Positions 1 to 9,822 are shown, numbered from the stretch's first letter. The stretch: DNA of 64,000 bases from Canna indica (GCA_034359265.1 CP136891.1:90025001-90089000), one strand, 5' to 3'. The notes: generated from the sequence alone by a model not told the origin. Numbers and translations are program-made.

Positions 1-1
1 C

Positions 2-223
2 GACTCGAGGGCCATGGTGACCGACTTGAAGGCGGAGGTGGCTAATCTGCGTCGAGCACGAGATGCATTGGAGACGGTAGAAACTTACAGAACCACGGTG
101 AAGGTTCTGAAGCCAAAGTCCTTCAAAGGGACAAGGAGTTCCATGTCCTTGTCGAGGGTGGAGAATGGCGACTTCCATCCCAATCCGGCTACGGAGTCGG
201 ATGCCTCAGGTGGAGGGGGCTGA
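2..223 (+). pseudogene. 3' part of Gag-like coiled-coil stub ORF
   Basis: The reading frame is already open at the window edge and stops at 223 after a short glycine run (DASGGGG). It is the C-terminal half of the stub seen complete at 41103-41480. It contains a charged heptad-like helix (around VTDLKAEVANLRRARDALE) followed by a segment ending KPKSFKGTRSS, which resembles [12 protein letters not shown] at the start of the Gag domain in the autonomous elements. By family logic it is a Gag remnant with no capsid core, zinc knuckle or enzyme. Whether it is translated is unknown. Confidence 0.6.
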
Positions 224-416
224 CCGCAGCCCAGATCTTGAGGAAGGTGGCGGTGTGCGCAGACCTCGGGCACACACTCGACCAAAACCTGAATAACGCG
301 AGGAACAACATCCAGGTGCCGGAGTACTTGGAGGGAGCATCCTTGCACGGTGTTCCAAAAGCGCAGCAGAGTACAAGTGTTCGTGACGGGCACGAGCATT
401 GCACTATGGAGGCGGA

Positions 417-444
417 CTGTCCATGTGCGCGCAGGCGTGGACAG
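417..444 (+). repeat. Hairpin, 9-bp stem (one G-T pair), 10-nt loop
   Basis: Arms CTGTCCATG and CGTGGACAG enclose the loop TGCGCGCAGG. This is one of a family of hairpins with varied arms and a similar loop. The related copy at 6318-6344 has a fully paired 9-bp stem. Confidence 0.7.
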
Positions 445-523
445 TGAGCAGGACCCTTCTTTGTCTAACTTTCTTGTGTGCAGAAAAGTTCGGGACTGTC
501 GACGCTGGTGTGGAACCATACAA

Positions 524-547
524 GTCCATGTGCTTGGTGGCATGGAC
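524..547 (+). repeat. Hairpin, 7-bp perfect stem, 10-nt loop
   Basis: Arms GTCCATG and CATGGAC enclose the loop TGCTTGGTGG. The homologous site at 41780-41803 has GTCCGTG and CACGGAC with the same loop, so an A-T pair became G-C with pairing kept. Confidence 0.75.
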
Positions 548-1702
548 TCGGCATTGCGTGGTTGGCAGGCGGCCACCACAGTGATCGCAGTGAAGACGAT
601 CACAGCGGGCGACATAGTCAAGAAGTGACAGCACAGGGCTGCCACAATGCGGACTGCGAGATGTGCGGACTGCTACTTGATGCGGACTGTTGCTCGGCAC
701 AAAACCTTGGACGGGGCTACTGACAGGTGTAGAAGAAGGTGATGCGGAAAGCAGAATGCTTGAACAATCTGCTGAAGACCTCTGCCCCAAACTGAGATTT
801 TGATGATGCTAAAGTATAAATGTGTTCTTTGTTGTTGTGACTTGAATGGAGTTGTGTGGCGTGCAGCGCACAACAAGCCAAGTGTTTGGCAACACTTGGG
901 AAGACTTGGAGTACTTCAACTTGTGCAATTGAAGGAGTTGAAGAAGAAGACACAACCTGGGTTCGGTTGAGCAGTAGATAGGCATTTTGGACAGTGAATG
1001 TTTTTGTAAATCTGTCCCTGTAAAATGTATACTGCTATGTCTTTGTGTTTTGGCTATTGTTTAGTCATCTGAACTCAAGTCTAAACTCTATGTTGAGAGT
1101 TAAAAATTTGTGTTTCGCCTAAGGGCACTGTATTGGTCAACTCTTGCGTGTTCTATAAGCAAGGGGAATCGAGTGAGGAGCATATGTGCTATGTAAAAGC
1201 ACTTAGATGTATACTTGAGCAGTCGGGTGAGGAGCGTATGCACTGTGTATGTGCAAGGCGTATACTTGACTGTGCGGCTGCAACATTCAAGCCAAAGATT
1301 GGTGAAGATCAATTCTTGTGAAGATGAAGACAAGAGCAAGTTGAGTGTGGAGCACAAGCGCAGGGAAGCGTGGGGTGCATACTCAACCTTGTGGCCTTGA
1401 AAGCAAGCCGCATGACCAAACCTCTTCAAGCGGGGAGCACAAGTGTCGGAGCACGAGGTGCATGTTTGAAGATGGCAAAGTGAAGAAACACAAACACCTT
1501 TGAAACTAGTTGGAAGGGGACTGTTTGAAGACAACTCCAGCAGTGCCTTGACACTGTTTGACGAGGACGCCGGTTTCAACAGGTGGGGGTGGTTTGTTAG
1601 ACACCTAAAGACCGGGCATGGCCTAAGTGTCACACCTCGAGCACGGGCAGGCCATGGGTGTCTAAAACAGAGGTAACTAGGTGGCTTTGCAGATTGCAAA
1701 CA

Positions 1703-1726
1703 GCTCATGTGCGCAATGACATGAGC
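1703..1726 (+). repeat. Hairpin in LTR U3, 7-bp perfect stem
   Basis: Arms GCTCATG and CATGAGC enclose the loop TGCGCAATGA. The homologous site in LTR B (about 4377-4400) reads GCTCATG and CATGGGC, so pairing is kept through a G-T pair. Confidence 0.7.
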
Positions 1727-2016
1727 ACTGCTCACGGTGCATGGGCAAGCAGCGTGCGCAAGGGCGTGGGCAAGACTTGGCGGGAGCTGTCTATGTGCGC
1801 AAAGGCATAGGCAGGACAGATTCGACATCGCCAAGTGCGGAGCAAGGCCTGGCCCGCCCGGGACGGGGCATGGTGAGAAAAAGTCCCACCACGGGCGGGG
1901 CAATTCCAGATGTTGCGGAGCTGCGGGGTCCCGCGTTCGCAATGGCATGGGGCAGTGCGCAACATGGACCATGGCGGGGCGCGAGCGCGCGCAACACCAG
2001 CCGTGGCGAGAGATTT

Positions 2017-2040
2017 GCCCGTGCGCGCCAAGGCACGGGC
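2017..2040 (+). repeat. Hairpin in LTR U3, 7-bp perfect GC-rich stem
   Basis: Arms GCCCGTG and CACGGGC enclose the loop CGCGCCAAGG. The same element lies in most LTR copies of the window (for example 58834-58855). Confidence 0.7.
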
Positions 2041-2361
2041 GGGAGCAGATGCATGGCTGCTCATGACGGACATTGCGGAGTGCGCGGGTGTGCGCACCGC
2101 GCTGGGCGAGCGCTGCACTCGGCAAATGTGGGCGCTGCATGGGCTGCAAGCACCTAGCTCAGTTGCTTGTTGCAATGAGCGACCAGGTGGCTTGGCCGAG
2201 CCCAAGTCCTGATCAAACTCAAGTCCTGGACCCAACAGCAGTTGCGGCAGTAACTCAAGCAGTTCTAACTAACCCAGCAGTAACTTAGCAGTTCTAACTG
2301 ACCCAGCATGATGTTCCTTCATCCAAAGGCTGAGATTGCTTGGTCTACTCGAGATTCACCC

Positions 2362-2368
2362 TATAAAA
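2362..2368 (+). promoter_or_regulatory. TATA box of LTR A
   Basis: TATAAAA lies about 770 bp into the LTR, in a context (CACCCTATAAAAGGGCT) conserved in every complete LTR of the window. It is the probable core promoter for element RNA. The U3/R boundary would be expected about 30 bp downstream; this is inferred. Confidence 0.75.
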
Positions 2369-2752
2369 GGGCTGTGAGTTGTATGTGCAAGGGTTGGCTG
2401 TGTTGGCTGAGTGTGTGCTAGTCCTTGGATGTATTAGAGAGTGTGTGTGTGTAATACTTATCCTCTTGTAACATTGTGTGTGCGAGAGAGAGTCTTGAGC
2501 AGGAAGCATTAGCCCCGGGCTGGTGGGCGAGTCATCTTTGTTTGAGGCGCTTGAAGGGTTTTTGCCCGTACTTGTAAGTATTCAATAATGCAAGTAAACG
2601 GTTTCCCTTCACCTTGCTGTTCCTACTCTTGTATTGCATGAAACTCTTACATTCAAGTAAAGACGGCTGGCTGAGAGTTGTGCGGACTGCTCAGCGCCGC
2701 GCAGGACTATTTTGGGTTGGAAATTTGTATCCCCAAAATTGACCCTGTGACA

Positions 2753-4265
2753 GTGGTATCAGAGCCAGGTTTCCTTCAAACGGCAACCTGTTTTGGTGAA
2801 GGTTCTGAAGCCAAAGTCCTTCAAAGGGACAAGGAGTTCCATGTGCTTGTCGAGGGTGGAGAAGGGCGACTTCCATCCCAATTCGGCTACGGAGTCGGAT
2901 GCCTCAGGTGGAGGGGGCTGACCGCAGCCCAGATCTTGAGGAAGGTGGCGGTGTGCACAGACCTCGGGCACACACTCGACCAAAACCTGAACAACGCGAG
3001 GAACAACATCCAGGTGCCGGAGTACTTGGAGGGAGCATCCTTGCACGGTGTTCCAAAAGTGCAGCAGAGTACAAGTGTTCGTGACGGGCACGAGCATTGC
3101 ACTATGGAGGCGGACTGTCCATGTGCGCGCAGGCGTGAACAGTGAGCAGGACCCTTCTTTGTCTAACTTTCTTGTGTGCAGGAAGTTCGGGACTGCAGAC
3201 GCTGGTGCGGAACCATACAAGTCCGTGTGCTTGGTGGCACAGACTCGGCATTGCTTGGTTGGCAGGCAGCCACCACAGTGATCGCAGTGAAGACGATCAC
3301 AGCGGGCGATATAGTCAAGAAGTGACAGCACAGGGCTGCCACAATGCGGACTGCGAGATGTGCGGACTGCAAAACCTTGGACGGGGCTACTGCAAGGTGC
3401 AGAAGAAGGTGATGTGGAAAGCAGAATGCTTGAACAATCTGCTGAAGGCCTCTGCCCCAAACTGAGATTTTGACGATGCCAAAATATAATATGTGTTCTT
3501 TGTTGCTGTGACTTGAACGGAGTTGCGTGGCCTGCAGCGCGCAACAAGCCAAGTGTTTGGCAACACTTGGGAAGACTTGGAGTACTTCAACTTGTGCAAT
3601 TGAAGGAGTTGAAGAAGAAGACACAACCTGGGTTTGGTTGAGCAGTAGATAGGCATTTTGGACAGTGAATGTTTTTGTAAATCTGTCCCTGTAAAATGTA
3701 TAATGCTATGTCTTTGTGTTTTGGCTATTGTTTAGTCATCTGAACTCAAGTCTAAACTCTATGTTGAGAGTTAAAAATCTGTGTTTCGCCTAAGGGCACT
3801 GTATTGGTCAACTCTTGCATGTTCTATAAGCAAGGGGAATCGAGTGAGGAGCATATGTGTTATGTAAAAGCACTTAGATGTATACTTGAGCAGTCGGGTG
3901 AGGAGCGTATGCACTGTGTATGTGCAAGGCGTATACTTGACTGTGCGGCTGTAACATTCAAGCCAAAGATCGGTGAAGATCAATTCTTGTGAAGATGAAG
4001 ACAAGAGCAAGTTGAGTGTGGAGCACAAGCGCAGGGAAGCGTGGGGTGCATACTCAACCTTGTGGTCTTGAAAGCAAGCCGTGTGACCAAACCTCTTCAA
4101 GCGGGGAGCACAAGTGTCGGAGCACGAGGTGCATGTTTGAAGATGGCAAAGTGAAGAAACACAACACCTTTGAAACTAGTTGGAAGGGGACTGTTTGAAG
4201 ACAACTCCAGCAGTGCATTGACACTGTTCCGACGAGGATGCCGGTTTCAACAGGTGGGGGTGGTT
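2753..4265 (+). mobile_element. Internal region of non-autonomous element, leader and stub start deleted
   Basis: It is about 1.5 kb between LTR A and LTR B. It matches 40950-42850, but some 380 bp of leader and the 5' part of the Gag-like stub are missing: the sequence passes from the leader near 2785 straight into the stub near 2795. No functional ORF remains. The polypurine tract lies just before 4266. Apart from the family hairpins (for example near 3116-3143, and a mismatched one near 3221-3244) I see no gene. Confidence 0.85.
2754..2765 (+). other. Primer-binding site for initiator tRNA-Met
   Basis: TGGTATCAGAGC lies one base after the LTR end and is complementary to the 3' end of plant initiator tRNA-Met. 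The same site, usually spaced by AG, follows the other LTRs. Confidence 0.9.
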
Positions 4266-5458
4266 TGTTAGACCCCTAAAGACCGGACTTGGCCTATGTG
4301 TCGCACCTCGGGCACGGGTAGGCCATGGGCGTCTAAAACAGAGGTAACTTGGTGGCTTTGCAGATTGCAAACAGCTCATGTGCGCAATGACATGGGCACT
4401 GCTCACGGCGCATGGGCAAGCAACGTGCGCAAGGGCGTGGGCAAGACTTGGCGGGAGCTGTCTATGTCCGCAAAGGCATAGGCAGGACAGATTCGGCCTC
4501 ACCAAGTGCGGAGCAAGGCCTGGCCCGCCCGAGACGGGGCGTGGTGAGGAAAAGTCCCGCCACGGGCGGGGCAATTCCAGATGTTCCAGAGCAGCGGGGT
4601 CCCGCGTGCGCAATGGCGCGGGGCAGTGCGCAACATGGACCATGGCGGGGCGCGGGCGCACGCAACACCAGTCGTGGCGAGAGATTTCCCCGTGCGCGCC
4701 AAGGCACGGGCGGGAGCAGATGCATGGCTGCTCATGACGAACATTGCGGAGTGCGCGGGTGTGTGCACCGCGCTGGGCGAGTGCTGCACTCGGCATGGGC
4801 GGGCGTTGCACTCGGCAAATGTGGGCGTTGCATGGGCTGCAAGCGCCTAGCTCAGTTGCTTGTTGCAATGAGCGACCAGGTGGCTTGGCCGAGCCCAAGT
4901 CCTGATCAAACTCAAGTCCTGGACCCAACAGCAGTTGCGGCAGTTACTTGGCAGTAACTCAAGTAGTTCTAACTGACCCAGCATGATGTTCCTTCATCCA
5001 AAGGCTGAGATTGCTTGGTCTACTCGAGATTCACCCTATAAAAGGGCTGTGAGTTGTTTGTGCAAGGGTTGGCTGTGTTGGCTGTGTGTTTGGCTGGTCT
5101 TGAGAGTGTAAGTGTGTGTGTGTGAGTTGAGCACAATTTGTAATCTCTTGTGGTGAGCGAGAGAGTCTTGAGCAGAGTGTACAAGCCGGGCTGTAGGCGA
5201 GTCATTTGCTTGGGATCTTGAAGGATTTTAGTCCATTCTTGTAAGTACTTCTGTAAATGCAAGTTAAAGGTTTCCCTTCATTATGTCGTGCCTTCTCTTG
5301 TGTTGCTTGAACCTCGAACAAAGTTGAAAGTAGGCTGGTTGACAGTGTTCCACACTGCTCAACGCCGCACAGGCTGGTTTTGAGTTGGAAAATTACATCC
5401 TCATAATCAACCTTTTTTTGGGTTGGAAATTTGTATCCCCAAAATTGACCCTGTGACA
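4266..5458 (+). repeat. LTR B, complete, composite U5 end
   Basis: It is 1,193 bp, TGTTAGAC to CTGTGACA, between a polypurine tract and a primer-binding site (5460-5471). TATA box at 5037-5043. Its 3' end looks composite. The U5 type with AATTACATCCTCATAATCAACC is followed by a second U5 end of the type in LTR A (GGTTGGAAATTTGTATCCCC), which suggests recombination between LTR subtypes. Confidence 0.88.
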
Positions 5459-5641
5459 GTGGTATCAGAGCCAGGTTCCGGCCAATGTAGGAGGCCATTC
5501 GGCTCTATTTGGCAGATCGGATTCTGTCAAAGACGGTGACCAGCCGATCAAGAACTTGCAGGGAGTCAAGTTCATATTCTGCTCCAACTCGGTTCTGTCC
5601 AGGAAGTGGCAGAAAACAGCCCCTGAACTTGGAGGCAGAAG

Positions 5642-6139
5642 ATGGATGCGTTGCGGGAACACGTCCAGGCCCTACAACAGTCCAGTGGGGACATCTTCGA
5701 CCTCGACGGCATGATGGCGGAGATGATAGGGCCACTGTCCACTGAAGCTGCTGAACAGAAGGCTAAAGTGGCAGATTGTGTGGTCACTGCAATGGCCGAC
5801 GGGAGGGCCATAGTGACCAACTTGAAGGTGGAGATGGCTATCCTATGTCAAGCACGGGATGCGTTGAAGACGGCAGGAATTCGCAGAACCATGGTGAATG
5901 TTCTGATGCCAAAGTCCTTCAAGAAGACAGGGAGTTCCATGTCCGTGGACGACTTCTTGCTAAGAATGGAGAACCTCTTTGTTGCTGTCCAGGAAATGGC
6001 GACAAGGGGCTGGCTGAAACATAAAGCCCCTTGGCCTGGCGAACTTGCGGACAAGCCGGAGAACAAAGACCCCCATTCCCGTCCAACTACGAAGTTGGAT
6101 GCCTCAAGAGAGGAGGGCTGTTCGGAGCCCAGTTCTTGA
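5642..6139 (+). CDS. Gag-like N-terminal stub protein (165 aa)
   Basis: It begins MDALREHVQALQQS, matching the [15 protein letters not shown] start of autonomous Gag, and sits about 170 bp after the primer-binding site, where gag starts in autonomous copies. Residues 1-80 are heptad-like, acidic and alanine-rich, a likely coiled coil. Residues about 85-115 (MPKSFKKTGSSMSVDDFLLRMENLF) resemble the beginning of the Gag capsid-like domain ([21 protein letters not shown]). The rest is unlike Gag, with no zinc knuckle or protease. It may be a trimmed Gag that interacts with full-length Gag, or a decaying remnant. Function is not shown. Confidence 0.5.
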   Translation: MDALREHVQALQQSSGDIFDLDGMMAEMIGPLSTEAAEQKAKVADCVVTAMADGRAIVTNLKVEMAILCQARDALKTAGIRRTMVNVLMPKSFKKTGSSMSVDDFLLRMENLFVAVQEMATRGWLKHKAPWPGELADKPENKDPHSRPTTKLDASREEGCSEPSS

Positions 6140-6317
6140 GGATGCAAGTGGCGGTGTGCGCTGTCCCTCGGGCACACACTTGATGAAGAAGCATCTGCAA
6201 AGCGAGGATGATCCAAGCGCTGGAGGACTTGGAGGAACGTTGGTGGACAATGTTCTAAATGCACAGCATGATGATCCAAGTGTTCGTGGGAGGACGAACA
6301 TCGCACCAAAGGATGGA

Positions 6318-6344
6318 CTGTCCATGTGCGCCAGGCATGGACAG
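6318..6344 (+). repeat. Hairpin, 9-bp perfect stem, 9-nt loop
   Basis: Arms CTGTCCATG and CATGGACAG enclose the loop TGCGCCAGG. Same family as 417-444. Confidence 0.7.
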
Positions 6345-6420
6345 TGTGCAGATCCCATTTGTATGCTCTTGTGCAGGAGGCACGGGAGAGGGACTGCAGA
6401 GCGTCGGTGCGGGAACAAAG

Positions 6421-6442
6421 CCCGTGTGCTCAGAGGCACGGG
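6421..6442 (+). repeat. Hairpin, 6-bp perfect stem, 10-nt loop
   Basis: Arms CCCGTG and CACGGG enclose the loop TGCTCAGAGG. Confidence 0.65.
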
Positions 6443-7976
6443 TATGATGCTGTGTGGTGCACACAACAGTGATTGCAGCGGAGGCGATCACATGACCGGG
6501 TTGGATGCCTCAAGTGGAGGGGGCTGACGGAAGCCCAGATCTTGAGGAAGATGGCGGTGTGGGCTGTCCTCGGCCACACACACGACCAAGGCCTTGAACC
6601 ACGCGGTGAATGACATCCTGATGCCGGAGTACTTGGAGGGAGCATCCTTCCATGGTGTTCAAAGAGCACAGCAGAACACAAGTGTTCGTGACGGACACGA
6701 GCATTGCACCACAAAGGCGGACTGTCCATGTGCGCGGAGGCGTGGACATTGTGCAGAACCCTTCTTCTTCTATCTTTCTTGTGTGCAGGAAAGTGTGGGT
6801 ACTGCAAGGCGCTGGTGAAGAACCATTCAAGTCCTGTGTTTGGTGGCACGGACTCGGCACTGTGTGGTGGGCAGGCAGCCACCACAATGATCGCAAGGAG
6901 GACGATCACAGCGGGCGACATAGTCAAGAAGTGACAGCACGGGGCTGCCACAATGCGGACTGCAAGATGTGCGGACTGCTACTTGATGCGGATTGTTGTT
7001 CGGTGCAAAGACTTGGCGAGGCAGCGAGCATTGGCCACAAGATGATGGCCAACGCACTGCCAAGAATGGAGCGGCTGCAAGGCATAATTGTGTGCTGCTG
7101 CTCCACTCGAATTGCTTGGTGTCACAGCAGACTTTGGTCAAGAGATGATGGCCAAGTGCTGCTGAGAAGAGGGCTGTTGCAGTGTGCAAAAGATGGCTTT
7201 GGGCAGAAGCATGTTGCTGTTGCAAATGATGCCGAGGCGCTCATGTGCACACGCAAAAGCGGAGCGGAGTGCGGAGAACACTGCTCAAACTTGCTGCAGA
7301 CTGGGCGGACAGCAAAATTGCTTGAAGAATCTGTCAAGCCACTGCCCCAAAACCAAGAAGATTTGAAGTGCCAAGGTATTAAAGGTTCTTGTTGCTGTGA
7401 CTCAATCGAAGTTGCGTGGCGTGCAGCGCGTGACAAGCCGAGTGTTTGGCAACACTTGGGCAGACTTGAGGAGACTCCAAACTGGTGCATTCGGAGGAGT
7501 TGAAGACAAGACACAACCTACATCCAGTGTGGGCAGTAGGTAGACATTTTGGACAGTAAGTGAATGTAAGAATGTCCTTGTAAAATGTAAACTATGTTGT
7601 CTTGTGTGTGGGCTACTGTTTAGCCATTGTACTCAAGTCTAAACCTCTATGTTGGAGGGCTGATTTTTGTATTTTGCCTAAGGGCACTGTACTGGTTGTA
7701 TCTTGTATGTTTTGTAAACAAGGGACCAGTCCATGTACCTCGCACCAAGGTACGTTGCAGACTTGTTGGGAGGCAGCAGGGACGCTGAAGGACTCCTAAG
7801 TCTGAACATGACATCTTGGAGCGGTTTCAAGACGTCATGCCGGCGGAGCTACCGGTAAGATTTCCACCAAGGAGAAGATGGTGGCTGTTCATAGAAAAGT
7901 GACAAATCCAGAGTGTAAGCAGTGAATAACATGAGTTCGTGGGGAGGAAACGGACTTAGCACCTCATGATGGAGTA

Positions 7977-7998
7977 CCCATGTGCGTGCAGGCATGGG
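7977..7998 (+). repeat. Hairpin, 6-bp perfect stem, 10-nt loop
   Basis: Arms CCCATG and CATGGG enclose the loop TGCGTGCAGG. Confidence 0.65.
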
Positions 7999-9187
7999 CA
8001 CCATGCGGAGCCAAAGATGGATGTTTGCGTATGCCATGGCGCAAGCATGGCACTGCAGAGTATTGGTGCAGGACATCGGAAATGCAGAATGCTTGGTGAT
8101 GCAGCGGAGATGGGTCGCATCATGATGGACCATTTGCTACCAAGGCGATGCCAAAGTTTCCAATGTTCCTTGTTGCTGCAAATTGTCGCGTGGCGAGTAG
8201 CATATGACCAGCTGGGTGTTTGATGGCACTCAGACAGATCTGAAGCAAACCTGATGGAAGCGGGAGGAAGGGCAGGACAAGACTTCAAACCTAGGTGGTA
8301 GGTTGAGCAGTGATGTTGAAAACTGCTTTGTCTTGTATTTTCGGCCGTTGTTTGGCCACTGTTCAGGTCTGAACTTTGTATTAAAACCTGCACTGTGGCG
8401 AGGCTAATGTTGTTTGAACTCGCCTATGTAAATTCAGTGGTCAACTCTTGTGTGTTCTATAAGCAAGAGGAAGTCAAGTGAGGAACTTAGGTGCTAGGGT
8501 AAGAGCACAAGAAGTATACTTGACCAGTCGGGTGAAGGAGCGCAAACACTATGGATAGTGAGGCATATACTCGGCTGTGCGGTGAAGATTGGTGGAGGAA
8601 GAAAAAGCTTGATCAAAGCCATGAAGACCATTGAAGTGTCGGCTCTTGTAAGAGGATCCAACAGGAGCAAATCAAGTGAAGAATGCAAGCACCGTAGAGG
8701 AGTGTGGGGCATCTACTTGAACTGTTGAGTGGGGAACACAAGTGTTGGGAAGCACAAAGTGCATACTTAGCAGGTTGGCATTGAGATCAAGACCGTGTGA
8801 CCATTGATCATCAAGTGGGGAGCCCAAATGTTGGAGCATGAGGGGTATACTTGGTGGCTGTCTTGTTGACAGTGATCTTCAAGTGGGGAGCACAAGCAAT
8901 GGAGTGCAAAGTGTATACTTGGAGACTATGTTGTTTAAACTAACTCTTTTTTGTCCAGGAACTTGTATGTTGCAAAGTACAAGGAAGGGCTGCCCAAATG
9001 GTGAAGCTTGATGGGAGGAGCATCTTCGCTCTATCCCGACGAGGACGTCGGCTTCAATGGGTGGGGGAGGTTTGTTAGACCCCTAAATCCCGGGATGGAC
9101 AAAATCAGCCCATGGCGTGGAGATGGCTGAACATGGACTGCCCAAGTGGTGTTCACACTTGGCAGAGGGCTTTGCGGCACAAGGTCA

Positions 9188-9211
9188 GCTCATGTGCTTG
9201 GAGGCATGAGC
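9188..9211 (+). repeat. Hairpin, 7-bp perfect stem
   Basis: Arms GCTCATG and CATGAGC enclose the loop TGCTTGGAGG. The arms equal those at 1703-1726 but the loop differs. Confidence 0.7.
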
Positions 9212-9256
9212 ATGGCTTGGTGGACATCAGCGGGTGATGACTGATGCGGAGCATTA

Positions 9257-9280
9257 GCCTATGTGCTTGGAGGCATAGGC
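9257..9280 (+). repeat. Hairpin, 7-bp perfect stem
   Basis: Arms GCCTATG and CATAGGC enclose the loop TGCTTGGAGG. The loop equals that of 9188-9211 while the arms differ by compensating bases. Confidence 0.7.
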
Positions 9281-9554
9281 ATGGGGCAGCAGCTGGCCTA
9301 CTCATCATGAGGCATAGGTGCAGCGAGGACAACCCGAGTGCACAGCAAAGCAACAGCCCGTGTGCTTGGTGGCATGGGCATCATTCACGGCGCACTGTAG
9401 GAGGCCGGGTGCGCATCGGCGTGGGCAAGGCATGGCGGGCAGCAGTCTATGTGCGCGGAGGCATAGGCGCAAGCAAGACTTGGCATCGCCTGGATGCAGA
9501 GCAAAGCAAGTCCCGCACGGGGCGGGGCATTGCAAAGACGGACATTGCGGAGCG

Positions 9555-9822
9555 GTCACATTAGCGGATCTCGTGCTCCCTCGAACGTCGTTGCATATTT
9601 TGCCCTTCGTCTCGACCGGTTCTCGAGTTTCCGCGAGTGCTCTCGGATGCGGCAAACATTGTTGGTGCGCATGGGTTTTCAATCCTCGCGCCATGATCGG
9701 TTCGGACGAATTGTTCGGCCTCGACTAGTACGACTATCAGCCCCTCATGCCTTGTCACATTGCTGCGAAGCTCGTTGCGGTGGATGGGTGCTCGGCGGTG
9801 CGTGATGTCGCCGAGGACGTGC
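9555..9822 (+). other. 5' external transcribed spacer of rDNA, 3' end
   Basis: These 268 bp are unlike any retroelement sequence in the window and lie immediately upstream of the 18S start in the correct orientation. The exact left limit is uncertain by about 10 bp because it is a rearrangement junction with LTR C. I infer its identity from position; spacers are too variable to recognise by sequence. Confidence 0.75.

Larger units (their letters stand above)
1..1594 (+). mobile_element. Internal region of a non-autonomous LTR element (5' end outside window)
   Basis: The window opens inside a plus-strand non-autonomous relative of the chromovirus. The sequence runs parallel to the internal region at 40950-42850. 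It holds the end of a short Gag-like stub (to 223), then about 1.35 kb with no credible coding sequence, and ends with a tail shared with the autonomous gag-pol 3' end and the polypurine tract at 1582-1594. No protease, reverse transcriptase or integrase is present. The non-coding part carries hairpins at 417-444 and 524-547. I see no other gene in 224-1594. Confidence 0.85.
1595..2752 (+). repeat. LTR A, complete, shared by two internal regions
   Basis: It starts TGTTAGAC directly after a polypurine tract and ends CCCTGTGACA directly before a primer-binding site, with TG...CA termini. It is 1,158 bp long. It serves as 3' LTR of the element to its left and 5' LTR of the one to its right, with no host DNA or duplicated target between them. 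The U5 end is of the type with CCCCAAAATTGACCC. A TATA box lies at 2362-2368. Confidence 0.9.
6095..6960 (+). repeat. Diverged tandem duplication of non-autonomous internal sequence
   Basis: Two roughly 400-bp blocks, beginning GATGCCTCAAG at about 6099 and about 6503, follow the same order: the AGCCCAGNTCTTGAGGA motif, the CACACAC stretch, a hairpin with TGTCCATG arms, and CTTGTGCAGGA. Identity is clearly below that between whole elements. The other non-autonomous copies have this block once. Confidence 0.65.
5459..9072 (+). mobile_element. Larger non-autonomous element internal region
   Basis: It is 3.6 kb between LTR B and the divergent LTR C. It begins with a primer-binding site and a leader related to that of the autonomous elements, then a Gag-like stub (5642-6139). 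About 2.9 kb of non-coding sequence follows, including a diverged tandem duplication (about 6095-6500 and 6500-6960) and several family hairpins. It ends with the shared gag-pol 3' tail and a polypurine tract (GGTGGGGGAGG, about 9060-9070). No polymerase domain is recognisable. Divergence from the other non-autonomous copies is high, so it is an older or separate subfamily. Confidence 0.8.
9073..9554 (+). repeat. LTR C, 5' part only, divergent subtype, broken at rDNA
   Basis: TGTTAGACCCCTAAA follows a polypurine tract, so this is the start of a 3' LTR. Only about 480 bp remain. LTR-like sequence ends near GACATTGCGGAGCG, where spacer rDNA begins. The U3 differs strongly from LTR B at the other end of the same internal region, but shares blocks (CTATGTGCGCGGAGGCATAG, CCCGCACGGGGCGGGGC) with LTRs M and Q. 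Hairpins lie at 9188-9211, 9257-9280 and 9357-9378. Confidence 0.8.

Noticed and set aside
1595..2752. Hammerhead ribozyme (retrozyme-like LTR)
   Set aside because: I looked for the CTGATGA and GAAA core in suitable arrangement and did not find it; these LTRs are also far longer than those of retrozymes.
2754..2765. Fragment of a tRNA gene
   Set aside because: The match is limited to the 12 bases complementary to a tRNA 3' end at the position of a primer-binding site; no tRNA body is present.
7500..9050. Host gene in the long non-coding part of the 3.6-kb internal region
   Set aside because: Only short frames occur, and the sequence parallels the non-coding part of the other non-autonomous copies (for example GTGTTCTATAAGCAAG near 8450).
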